From Cheiracanthium punctorium (lineage: Eukaryota; Arthropoda; Arachnida; Araneae; Cheiracanthiidae), in assembly GCA_038373885.1 (NCBI GenBank), contig JAWZYV010011915.1:1-64000 (forward strand): 64,000 nucleotides of DNA, given 5' to 3'. The translations under genes were made by a program, and so were the position numbers. How positions within the stretch are numbered: position 1 is the stretch's first letter; each line of letters opens with the position of its first letter. The notes beneath the pieces were generated by a model. The model worked only from the letters and a program-made list of their open reading frames with translations. It had not been told where the DNA came from and searched no databases. This document shows, one piece after another, positions 41,042 to 54,603 of this stretch.

Positions 41042-44000
41042 AGGTAACCAATCAAGTTCTTTCCATTTTTAATGACCAAAAAGAAAATGATTTACAGAAA
41101 GTCTAGCCTATTGTTAATCCAAATAATCTCCATCTGCATCCAGCACCTTCTGCCAAGGTGTCTCCAGCTGTGCAATCCTCTTGCGGTAGAACTCTAGGGT
41201 TTTGGACACAAAGAAGTGTGCTTGGTGAAAGTTTGCTTTATTGGTGAAGGATTTTCCTTGAAGATGGTCTAGTGAAAGGAAGGTGGTAATTTGATGCCGC
41301 AAGGCCAGGTGAGTAAGGGTGATGGCACTAAGTCGCTCAGCCAAGTCACTGTACAATATCCCTGGCCACCCCCGCGACCTTGTGTTATCATGCAATAACA
41401 CTACACCTGTTATGATTCACTTGTGCTGTCTCTTTCTGTTGCAATGTTTGTTGCACACGTTCCAATTGCTGCAAGTACATGTCCCCAGTGACTGTTTGGT
41501 CCCTTGGTAGCAGCTCATAGTGAACCATTGAAAACTACTCTAACAGACACAAAGCATAATCTTGAGCTGATTTTTGACTTGACCTGAATTTTTTAAACAA
41601 ATACCTTATCGTATGTTTATTCACAGCACTATCCCCAAAATTTGATATATTCGGCAACTTGATGCAGCTGCTGATAAGCCCACTTTGAAGTTCTAAAGCA
41701 AACACCAAATGAGCTCCTTTGACACTTCCATTTCTCTTCGTTACTGTATGAGTAACAATTGCTGAAAGTGCATGGTGGACCTGCTTTATAGCGACTGACA
41801 TTTCTACTCTCAACCAAATGATTTTCCAACCACGTCATACACTAATTTGCATACCTCTTCTCACTTCATTCATTGACAAAGAAAAAAGGCAAGAACTTTA
41901 TTGGTTACCTTATATATGAGTTGCGGCAGTCATAACCCCCCCCATGAAAAAATTCTTGCTATGCCACTGCATCACATTAAAACTGACAGAGAAGGAGAGA
42001 AGAATAGAGCTTTTGGTAAAATGCACTGTTCAACTATTTTTATTTGTCATATCACTAAATATTGCATATTTTCATTCAATAATTTATACACAAGGTAGTT
42101 ACAATTAAAGTTATTCCAGTTAGACATACGTAGAGCTCAAAGTGTTGTCAATTGTGCTGGAGGACGTGAGTTTGGTGTAGACAAGTGCTGCATTCGTCGC
42201 TGGCAATCGGAGAAAGCCAATTTAGCATGTATGTCGATAACAAGGTTGGCTAGAAGGAGCAGTGAAGCACTGACCATGGCCAGCACCTGTGTGAGAAGCA
42301 AATGAAGCACCTCTTGGGGTTTACTACTAGCTCACCTATCTTACTCCCCCCCCCCCCCCCAAAAAAAAAATAAAAAGGGAAAAAAGTGGCGTTTTTAACT
42401 TTTCCAACTATCCCAAAAATCTATTTTGAACTTTATTAGATTCTGTGATATTAATTATAAGTCCATAATTCAAACTAGTAAAGAGAACTGTGTCTTTGGT
42501 CTTCCCACTTTAAAAGCAAGCTCTGAAATTTCATGCCATAACTGCAAGATAACTAAAACAAGGCAGAAAAATTTTAAAAGCATTCCTTGAATCCGATCAA
42601 TGAAACCCCTCCAACTTTTACACATGGATGTCTGAGGTCCATTACCAAACCAATCAATAGTAGGTCATTATTATTTTTTTTTTCTAACTATAACTGATGA
42701 CTTTTCTAGAAAAACTACAGTGTATCTATGAGAAAGAAAACCGAGGTATTTGAATGTCTTAAAAAATTTTGAAGGAGGGCAGAAAGATTTTTAAATAGTA
42801 AAATCATTAACATCAGGACTGATAACAGAATAGAATTGAATTTAACAATATTTAGATAACGAAGGAATTAACACAGAAAGAACAAATAATTATACCCCCG
42901 AGCAGAACTGAGTCAGCGAGAGGTACGGTTACAAGCATTAGATGCCATAAAAGCTATGTTAAATTCAAATGGCTTAGTAATTAATATGGCTTAAAAATTA
43001 ATAGCTTTTGGTCCGAAGCATTGCTTTCTTGGCGGTCTCATTGGCTACTTTTATAGCTGCTCCCTTTCAGTAGGGTATAGCTTTAGTAAACACCGGTTTC
43101 TCTTTTTGATGGCTGCTTATGTGTTCAAGTTTTTAAATTCTATTTTTAAAGAGGTTCCTGACAAAGGATTTTGGATAGCCTGCATTTTTACATTGAGTTT
43201 TGATGAACTGTATTTCATTTTTGAGGAGGTTTTCATCGGAGCAGATTGTAATAGCGCAATTGACATAGGAACAGATGGTGGCAATTTTAAATTTGTAAGG
43301 GGTTTTTGAGTTAAAGTTTACCATTTCATTACTGTTTGTGGCTTTTCTAAAAACAGTCGTATGGATATGGTTTTTCTTATCTCTAATGATTTTAACATCT
43401 AGGTAGTTAATGGTGTCATTCTCTTCTATTTCCATGGTGAATTGTATGTTAGGGTCTATTGTGTTGATTTCTTTGAGGATATTTTCAGCTTCTTTTTTAT
43501 TTATTATAGGAAAGATATCATCGACATAACGAAACCAGGTATTTATACTATTGGAAAGTTTATTTAAGATGACCCTCTCCACAAGCCACATCTTCCAATC
43601 GGCTATGATACCAGAGATCGGTGATCCCATAGGGACGCCTTTTCTTTGAGTGTAAAATTTATGATTAAATTGGAAATAGGAATTATTTAGAATACGGTTG
43701 AGAGCATTGTTATGATTATTGCCAAAACTGGAGGTGATTTGCTTGTTTATTATTGTACTCCTTTCTTGAAGATTAATAGGTGGATATAGGTTGATGACAT
43801 CAAAACTAATGAAACATTATTGGTCATTTATTGTTATATCTAAGACGTTGAATGAAATCTTCGGTGGATAGAAGAGTATTGCTATTGGGAGGTAAAAGTT
43901 CTTGAAGAATGGGTTTTAAATATTTCTCAAAATCATAGGTAGGTCCTTCACACTTGCTTACAATGGGTCTGAGGGAGGGAGGGGTTTTATGGTCTTTATA

Positions 44001-45426
44001 TTTAGCAAAAATTCGTGAAGCTATGATGGCAAAATTAGTTAAATTAGGTTGCTTACTGTCAGGCCAAGTTCCATTTTTAGTAAATTCTTTGACTTTATTA
44101 AAAATTTTATTTTAGATGGATTTTATTTAGATGGCTGAGGGATTTTATTTGTGTATTTTTAACCTTTTAAAGTTTTAAAGCAAGTCCTTACTACTTTTAA
44201 TCAAAGTATAGGTAATGTTTTTACTTCAAATGTGGATGCAGAATCTGAAAGGGTTTAAAGAATTTATCATACTTGTTATTCTTCATAATTTTATCATTAT
44301 CAAACTAGGATCATGAATATTTAAAATACAATATTACCTCTGGTGCATAGCTCCAACAATGTAGGATGATGCAGGTAAATTCAGTTTAAAATCTAATTTC
44401 TCATGAGTAGATGAAGATTCAACCTATGGGGAAGAGTTAGAAGAAAGAACTTATAAAAAGGTACATTGTTTTTTTTTTTACCTTCAAAAGTATGCTCAAA
44501 TAATGTTTGTTTGAATAATGAGGCTAATGCAATAATATTTACATTATATATATATAATATAATATAAAATAGCTTAACTTATGTAATATGGAATCCCAAG
44601 TGAAATATTAATTGAAAGCACTTAATAACAGATATAATACGTAACCATGAAATTATAAATGAAAATCCAGAGGCTATAAATAAATTTAAAACAGGGCAAT
44701 CAAAGCCAAAAAGTAGGAAAACCATGCCATGTGCAATCACGTGGGCTTAAGCCTAGCTGATAAATTCATGCAAAGAAGAGGATATGGAGTGGAAAATTGA
44801 AATGGAGTACACCATTATCAAGTACCACCGTACTCATATTTCAATTAAATAAAAACAAAAATAGTTAGGTTTCTGCAGGCCACCTGACAAAAGAAGTCGC
44901 TTTACGTAACCTGGGGGTACTACCTAACTAAAGAAAAAACAGGCATGGATGCTATCCTAACATGAAGGTGGAAGAACAGTCAAGACTAGAAAACGATGCC
45001 AACCGAGAAAAATAATCGACAAAAATAACTAGATCCAAGGAGGAAAAAGTAGGAGGAAGAAATACAGACAAAATGCTGCCAAAACCATGTTAAAATATCA
45101 AGAAAATCAGAAAAAGGAAGGGAAAAAGGTAAAATAAAAATAAATAAATAAATAAATTAAATAAAAATATTGTAATTAATAACATCTATTATAATAATTG
45201 TAATAATAGTAATATTACATAGGTATTAATTGTTATTTGTGCTAATATTATACTATGCAGTAAAGGTAAAATTTCACTTAATTAGGCTTATAATGAGTAC
45301 AGAAGAATAAGAAATAGGATTTAAAATGTACCTCAAAAAGAAAAAGTACCAGTAATCAATACTACATTTTTTTTTAAATAATTTTTTTTGTATAAAATAT
45401 ACATATATATATTTTATGATTTTCAT

Positions 45427-45467
<41 letters not shown>

Positions 45468-48400
45468 TTAGAAGAGACCAACTACCAACCTCAACCTCAC
45501 CATCCAATATTCTAATTTGGACATACAGTTTTATTTATTACATTGTGGATATATTATTGATTTTAAAAATCTACCTGGATATTTGTAATTGAGAGCTGAT
45601 TTATATAGGTAGGTTAAGTTATGAGCCTTAAAACTATTGGTACATAGAGACTCTATTCTATATTTATGATTTGAGATTATGTTTCTAAAAACAGAAGTGT
45701 GCATGCAAGAAGTAAAATGAGTAAAGGCATTAACATGAAAATTAAAATCATCTCTTTTATTAAAAATATTGAATGATAGACTCTTAGCATCATTAATTTT
45801 AAGTTGTAAGTCTAAGAAGTTTATTAATTTATTATCAGTAGGATTTTTTATTAATTCTAGGGCTGAAGGGTAAGCTATTGGGAAATTGTCAGAATCATTA
45901 TAATTATTATCAGTGGCTATTGTAATTATGTCATCTATGTACCTATATATTACAAGAGAATTACTGTAATTATTTTCATAATTATATAAATATAGGTCAG
46001 CTAAGTAGCTAGAGTTAGAACCACCCCGTGGTACAGGTTTGTTAGACTTGCTGCTCGGGTAGCTCTCCATTTTCCCCACCAGGGTGGATTTGTTACTTTG
46101 AAAAACAAATTGTTTTTTGGGGTAAAATGGGATTTTCTAAGATAAAACTAGAGTTTACATCATTTTAAAAAAAATATCGGAATAATAATTTAATTTACAG
46201 TAAGAATATTTAATTTTATGGAACATTTTAAGTTCTAATTCAATTGAAGATTATTTTTATCCAGGCCTGGATTGGCCAGGTAGGATAATCAGTGATTGCC
46301 AATGGGTCCTGACAAGGCTCCCCAAACATGAATACACCATATTACAATTAGAATAATTTTATCTATATCAGAGTAATTTAATTATTTATTTTTCAGTAAT
46401 CTTATGCATTTCCACAGTGGTGTAGAGGACCCCAGGGCCTCCCCGAAGAGTCAGGGACCACAGCTTTAAACTAGTTCAATGTGGTTAAGGTATGTAAGCC
46501 TAGTTTTCAAATATTTCATATTCAAATATTCTATTGCCTCTAAATTCTCCAGTAAGGGGCTTCTTTTCAATCTCTAGCCGAGGGTCTCCAAAGCAGCCAG
46601 TCCAGGCCTGTTTTTATTATTAATGAAATTATAAATCCTAATTCCATTCCGTTGATTTTTTGAAAAATAGGAATCTTTGTTTTCCACCAGACGTAATAGT
46701 GTTTAAAAGTTACTATTGGTCATTTGTGATAGTCGAAATTTATGCCATAAAATTTTCAATGACCAAAAAATATTCTATAAAATGGAAGTTGTTTAAAGAT
46801 AATATGTAATTATAATTATACAATGAATTATGAAGGATGTAAAGCTATTCAAGAATGCATCAGTTAATTTTTATTGAAAGGGGAAAACACATGCAAAAAT
46901 AATAACTAATATTTCCTCATTAGAATATTTAGAAATATAACAACTTTTCAAATATGTGATAATAATTTCTCTATATAATAAATTGTAAGAAAAAGAATTT
47001 GTCTTTGTTTTAATTTAACAAATTTTCACAATTTTTAATGTGCCAATATTTAACTTTTTGAGTCTTCTAGCAATGAATCATGATGCAATTTACTACTTAT
47101 GCACGTATGCGTACAATTTGGACTTAATGATTATGACTCACAGCACCATCATACTGGCAAATTTTGTTTAGTTCTTTTACAATGCATCGATGATCATCCT
47201 ATATATACAAGTCTGTAGCAATGTCTAAAGCTTGATTCACTCAGGCTGTAACACGCTGCTTAGACTCCGCTCTACACCACCCTTCTTTTTCTTTTTTCTT
47301 TTTTTTAAACATAGGTTGTCCACATGCAATCTTGGGGAGCCACAATAAATGTACCAATGAAATTACGCTATATGCTGGGGGAATATCTATTCTAGCCAGA
47401 TATTCCATAAACCCTCCGCAATCTCTGCACAGAGTCCACTTTGTTTGACCGAGTGATGTCATCACGGCATCTTAGTGACACGGAATGGCCAGTATGAACG
47501 CAGCTATAATTGTGTACCAGTGCATTATTGTTCCTTTTTTGCAAAAGGAAAAAAGTAATTTCCTTCAGATATGATGCCCCTGCAGATATGGCACAGACAT
47601 TAAACTTTAGCTGTTAAACACATATAAGCCATGGCTTATCTACCTGAAATTACGGTAGATTTTCTAAATTCAAATATTTTCTTAAAAACAAAATATCTAG
47701 TTCCAACCATCAGTCCTCTTCTTAGTTCTACTTTTAAATAATTGATGGCATTTCACTAACTTCTGTCAGCAGAAGGAAAAAAAAAGGGAAGTAAATTTTC
47801 TTATGAACTGTTAATTTATATTAAATAGAAAACCCAAGTTAGTTTTCCCTTTGTCCTTCTTCAGCCATATATTTGTTTTGTTCTGTGTTAAACAAAAAAT
47901 TTTGTAAGTGTTTGATATAGGTCTAGCAGTATTTTCAAAGTATCTAAAATTTAATGTAAAGAAAAGAAAAAAAAATATATAAAATGCCTATTACTCATTT
48001 ATTAAATATAAAAATAAAAATTAACTTTAATAAAGAGCTTAGCTTTCTTTAACCCTTTTTGATCGTACAAGACTTCCCAAAAAGGCATAAATCTGTAATC
48101 AATGATCAACAAAGTCTTTCAATTTCTCTAGTTTAATATTTAATTTAATATGAGATGTAATACTCAAAAAGTTGCTTAATATCAGACATTTCTGGCACTT
48201 AGTTATAAACTTATTTTTCATAAAATAAAGTAATTGGTGACATAAAGGGTTAAGTCAAATACAAAGTCAATAACTAGCAACTTGTAATATGTACCCAGCA
48301 AACACACTACTGCCCACAAAATGACGGCCGGGTATCCATCGTGCTGGCAAAGTGCCATATACCGGGAGCAAGGTAGATTGCCATCGTCTGGAAGTCACTG

Positions 48401-51400
48401 GAGTAACAGTGTCTGAAAAGTGCTATGCGCCAGTACATAACTAGTAACGGCGAACTTGCCATGTGTCTATGACATGCACAGAAAAGTTAACGGTGTGGTA
48501 CTGCTTAAAATGTACCGGGCCAGCACTATTTAGCAGTAATGGGCCTGTAGATATTTCGTAGTGTTGGCATAAAATTTCGTTATTTTAATTAAATAATATC
48601 GTTTCACATTGATATGGTGTAGAAGTGTTAGGGGATGTAAGTTCCGGTCTCCCAAAGGCAGGGTCACTGCAAAGATTTTTTTTTTGAGAGGGGGGGGGGG
48701 TAAGGAGAGAAGTTCACATTGTGCCTTCAAATATTTTAGTACTAAAAACTAAAATAATACTAACGAGTTCAGTATGCTATAAAAAAAAAAAAAAAAACTA
48801 CACCGACAGTGTAACCTCCACTCTGTATATGACAGTATATAACCGCCAATATGTACAGAATTATGAATTTTAATCTTAAAAATTTTATAATTATATTAAT
48901 TTTTTACAATTTTGCTAAACTTTTCCTGAAAAACATATTTGGAGACTTTTTTCTATGTTAAGCCCCTTTTAAAATCTACTAAATTAGGGTGCAGAAATAT
49001 GTTAGAGAGTATTACACGAAGACCAGTCAGGGTTTAATTTGTTTGAGATTCTTTTTTTTTCAGAGAATTTTAGGTTAAATTAAAATTTTTAACAGCCTAC
49101 ATAATTGCTTCTATTGATATTTTTTTATTATATTAAAGATAGCAGTGATAAAACAAAATATTACTTAATTTTTAAATATAAATTAGGTAATTAATGCTCA
49201 AATTTACAATAAAACAAATTAGAGCTCCTGCAGTTATTTTGTTAGAAATTCAGCAATGAACCAGTATTTACATGTAATAGTCAGAAAGTACAGAATGGGG
49301 AAATTTATTTTAGGAATTTTATTTCATCTCTTTCTGTTTCCATTACTCTCGAATCAAATGCTTTATTCCCTCACCCTTTTATGGCCTCAAGAATTATACT
49401 ATAGAAGCAAGAGGTCAATACATTTACCGAGGGTCAACTTAACTTCTCACGGCTGCAGATAAGCAACAATCGAACTGTTATCGCGGATTTGGCTATCTTA
49501 ATTCAGATTATTTATACAAAGTACAAATGAATTTTTTATGCATTTGAAGAAAGAAAATAAAAACTTGCTTGTCTATTTTAATCTGAGATGTGCAAGATAG
49601 CCTATATATATATATATATATATGTTTGTTGTGTGTGGGGGGGGGGGGGGCGGGGGGTCTGCTAGCTAGCTGCAGAATTGGCGAGTTTCATTAAAATGGA
49701 AGTGGTGCGATTTCCTGCCAATAAATATAGTAACCCGCTTTTCTTTTGATGTTTTATTTCGTTTCACAAAACTTGAAACGCTGAGCGGGAGGCCTGATGA
49801 AATACGCTTTTTAAAGATACAAAGTTTTTCCTGTCGTTGTTGTAGACTTTCGAGAAGGTTATTGCTATAGAGACTAGTGAGGTATCTCTGTTAGGAGCAA
49901 TAATAATTATAATAACATATGCTTCTGCAGTGATATCTTGCTGGTTATGGATACAGAAAGTGGATTTTACGGTTTTAAACAGTCGGGAAAATATTACAGG
50001 TAAATTTTTACTTTTACTGTTTTTAATGTACACACCATGTCAACCGTTGACTTTTGCAACTAATTTAAAGATTAGGCGACTTTTTGAATCAAAAAACATC
50101 ATTTTCATACTGTTTTCAAGTTTTGGATACTTGTACCTTACTCCAGGCGACTAATTTGAAAATCTGGTGTTGGTTTTTGTCAACTCCCTTTTTTTTCAAA
50201 GTTGCTATTGAGCTTTCAGCAAACATTCTAATCTGTTTTTTTAATCGTGCTATAAAAATAAATGTATTATATGTTCTGTTATATATATATATATATAAGT
50301 TTTTAAATTTATCATTTTATTCAATTCTTCTTAAATGAAGCTAAATTAAGCATGTCTATTTCTTAACTACAAAATCATTAAAAAATGTTACTATTTTGGG
50401 AACTAAAATTGAGAAAATGGCTACTAAACGGGTGACTTTTTTTAAGTCGGTGATGTTACTAATGATACTTATTTTAGCTTATAAAAGTACCTTCCTCCAT
50501 AAAATTTGAATCATGTAGTATACAACAGGTATAGATACAGAAAATTTCTTTTCAGAATAGCTAACATTAAAAAAATAATTTGATATAAACAAAATGTACA
50601 ATAAAGCAGAATGTTACCCTAAAGTTATGTGTGTTACCATAGTACAATTATTTATTATTATTTCCTGTATTATTTATTATTACTTCCTGTAGTTATTTAT
50701 TATTATTTCCTGTAAGATTTTCTTTAGTGCATACACACACACATATATATATCAACCATAAAGTATTATAATTCATTTATAAAATCTCTAACTCTGAAAT
50801 ATTGAAATTAAACTGTTTATAGATGATTTTATGTTGGTTCTGAAATGTGTTACCGCCTCTCTCATAAAAAATCTTTTGCGACTACAAATTTGTAAGAAAA
50901 TTGCAGTTTATGAAAACTGCACACAATTCACTAATTAAAGGCGCACATTATTTGCAAACGATTGCCCAACGGATTTTGCTGTTTATCTTTGCTGTATTTA
51001 TGTTGTTTTTTATCTTTCAAAATGTTACCCTTAAGGAATTTTTTTTTTTTTTTCGGGGTGGGGGTTTGGGTTGATGAATAAGCCCCCTACCCCGAATCTG
51101 CCACTGGCTCGTATTTTAATTATGGCAGCATTACTGTAAATAGGCACTAATTCGGTACCGTGCCATTATATTGTAGTCACTGTTAAGGTGCCAGGCCAGT
51201 GCCTTTATTTTTAATAATAGCCGGCACCCGGCCATTTCATTTTGGGCATTATAAACTTAATGGGCTAGTGCCTTTACTGTGAGTAACGGCCGGCACATTC
51301 AGTATGCCAGCAGAGTGCCATTGCCGTCCCGGGCTTCTGGCAAGGTACTTCTCGGGCGACCACTTTTGGTACGATTCAGTTACTTTTTGCAGTGCCGGGC

Positions 51401-54400
51401 CGGTGCTGGGCGTAAAGGCAGAAAGGCACTGGCAAGGTACTCTGCCAGCAGGTGTGTGTTTGCTGGGTACACAAACCTTTAATACAGCTAAGCCTAACTT
51501 AAATTGAAATAGTATATTTGACATTAAAATCTAAAAGCAAGCTGTAAAACAGCACCTGGTAGTGACAGCCAGTGATTGGCTACAGATCTAGCAGACACTA
51601 AATGTGTCATTTTTTTGGCAATGTTCAGGTGAACTTAGAAACAGAAATCCAACTATTTTAAACTTAGTTATTTTTGTATGCATTATAATAACTGTAAGGC
51701 CTGTATATATATAGAAGTATGTATGTTCAGTCAAACCAGTTCAGCTGGAGTTGGAGAAAGTAGCTCTTGATGGTAAAGATACTGTAGTTATGTAATGCCT
51801 TTCTTATTGTTAAAAATTAAGTCTTTATGCTGTTAAGAAGTTTTGATAGTTAAAACAACCTGCTTTAAAGTAAATTTTTTGTCATCTTGTCATCACAATA
51901 CCCTCAAGATGACAACTTATCTGATTTTGCATTACCTAACTTGCTTCACAGTTTACTCTGGAATACCCAAAAATAGGAAAAAGCAGTCCCCCCCCCCAAA
52001 AAAAGGTAACATAACCGTAAAATACCGCAAAAGTGACTCCTTTCTGTTAAACGCCCCCTTGCTTTTTACATGAATTTCCTTTTTCTTAAAATACCAAATA
52101 AATGCCCCGTTACTCGAATTGGTTAACATTATTCCTTTTTATTACCCTCCTTTCTGTTGTCAACGCACGTGGTCTTGCTCAATGTACGAGTTATGACAAT
52201 AATATAATTTTCAAACAGAACATGTGAAAATTTATCAGTAATGCTGGCATCACTGATTGTTTACAGTCTCAACTTCAGGCTGGCTGTAGCAAGAGTATGG
52301 AACTAGTTTAGCTTTGCTTAATCTGATCGAGTGAGAAGATGTGCAAAAATGAAAATGAACTCCTATTGTTATGAAAAGTTACGCATAACAAAATAGCATA
52401 AAGAAAACAGATGCATAATACATAGAAATTGAAAACATTTCGGCATTGATTGAAAATGGATTAGAGTGTGAATCGGTAAAGAAAAAATTTTGATTGCAAA
52501 TGATCATGGATTGGCATGCTCAGGAAGCGATGATTGCTTTTAGAGTAAATCCCAATGTAATAAATATCAAAGGATTTTTTTTTTCTTTTAATCAAGACTT
52601 GACACAGCATTCAATGCTTAAAAAAAAAAAAAAAAAAAACCAATTCTTGGGTGCAAACTCACAGTGCATATTCAGCTTTAGCTTGATTTTTCTATTTCTA
52701 TATTTTTGACAATTTTTACTGTTTATCCCCGCCAAATAGCAAATTATCCTTGTAGATAGAGAGGGCACTTGAACAGTATTATATTTTTGATTTTTACGAT
52801 TTATCCACTCCCTCTTCAAATACATTGTGATTTTCCTTGAAGATTGAGGGGCCACTTGAATGGTATTTTATGCATTACTGTATTTAATCATGTATAACAC
52901 ACACTTTTCTCAAAAATTTAAGGTAAAAACACTGAGTGCGTGCTACACATGGAATAACTGTTTACTGCTGCATGTAATCCACAATGTAAGTATGATTCAA
53001 GAAATTTAAAGTAGATAATAAAACTGGAAAAATCTTTCTCAATAAAAGTACTGCAGCATCTTTATTTCACTGGTTACACTTTTTTTTTTAAAAATACAAA
53101 ATCGCTAGTAACATTATTTTTTAACACTCTTGAGTGATTCCGATTGCCACTACTAGTGTTATCATTGCAGTCCTTGTTGTCACTGTCACAGTGAATGACC
53201 TATTAAATGATATGATCTCCAGTTCCATCCATTTAATCGAAAATTTCAGTCATGGTGTGCATTATATAAGAAATTTAAAAAATTCACCTGTTTCTCTTGT
53301 GAAGTAAGGGGTGCGCGTTATGCACGCATGCACACTATACTCGAGTAAATACTGTAATATGATTTTTTAACTACAAAAGAAGATAAACCATTATTTATAA
53401 ATTTTTTCAACCTTTAATTAGTTTAGGAAGATTTAGAGTGTTTAGGTTAAACAATGTTTTTTTGGCCAACTATGTGAAAAATTCTAGTACTGGGGATCTA
53501 ACCCAGGACTACTGCTTAACGTGTGGGTGCTCTACCACTGAGCTACTCTGGGATGATTGCCAGATAAAATTTCTCACTTTGCAAGAAATACTCCTGGGTT
53601 CGATCCCCAGCTCTGGAATTTTTCGCATAGTTGGCCAAAAAACATTATTCAACCTTAACACTCTAAATCTTCCTAAAAGAAGATAAATCTTTGTCTAAGA
53701 CAAAAATTATCTCTACGCTTTGTTTTACTACACCCTCTCAAAAAAGTATTCATGCATTAAAAAAAAAAAAAAACCACTTAAGTTTTGTAAGTAACTAATT
53801 AGTTTTTGATATACGCACAACTACAAATGTAATAAGTTATTGTTATATGTTGCATCATGCACTTTTTTATGAAGAACAAGGTTTCACAAATGAAACCAAT
53901 TTGGAAACTCAACTGATACTCTAAAACCTCTTGGGAGGGTGTGCATTTCTGTTTGTACAATTTTATACATTAGCTTTATTTATTTTTCTTATGTCTGATA
54001 TATTTTAATTAAAATTATTACCCGTACCCCATTTTTTTTTTAAGGAGAGAGGGGAAGAGTAAACAATTACGTGGATAATGTTCATATTTTATTTTAAAAA
54101 AGATGACTAACTCTTTGTCCAAGAGAATAAATGTATTTATATGTTTTGATTTACTATATTTTGATTTGCACAATTTTGTAGATTGGATTTACATCTATCT
54201 ATCTATCTATCTATATAACTTATAGTTCTGTTAGTACTTTCGTTTTTTAATGGTATCTCACACTTTAGTTTCTATTACTTATAATTTGCTTGACTAATAA
54301 TTATTTATTCAAAAGAATATGTAGCAAAAGTTTTTAGAAGCAAATTTATTCATTAATTAATCTTTCTTTCATTATTTATTTTTGCAGAGCAGCGGCAAGC

Positions 54401-54564
54401 TCTCTTTGTGAGTTAAACCCTAATTTTATGCTTGTCTATGGTTTGCAGTTTGTGCAAATTTTCAAGTTCAAGTACCAAATATTTTAATTTTGCTCACTTT
54501 GCCCCAACAAACCTGGGATTTTAATAAAACCTGTCTGGGGTGGGTTTCTTACAAAACTGATATA

Positions 54565-54603
<39 letters not shown>

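Larger units (their letters stand above)
40898..41969. mobile_element. hAT MITE carrying a nested mariner
   Basis: Ends CAGGTGGCATAGC and GCTATGCCACTG, flanked by a perfect 8-bp duplication CATCACAT (40890-40897 and 41970-41977). Without the mariner the element is about 200 bp, with G-rich subterminal sequence and an (AC)n run at 40992-41030. Confidence 0.88.

Noticed and set aside
40912..41106. Frame encoding a Thr-His repeat
   Set aside because: Produced by the (AC)n microsatellite.
53486..53552. Functional tRNA gene on the minus strand
   Set aside because: A and B boxes are good but the anticodon stem does not pair and the acceptor stem is broken; it sits in a palindromic repeat.
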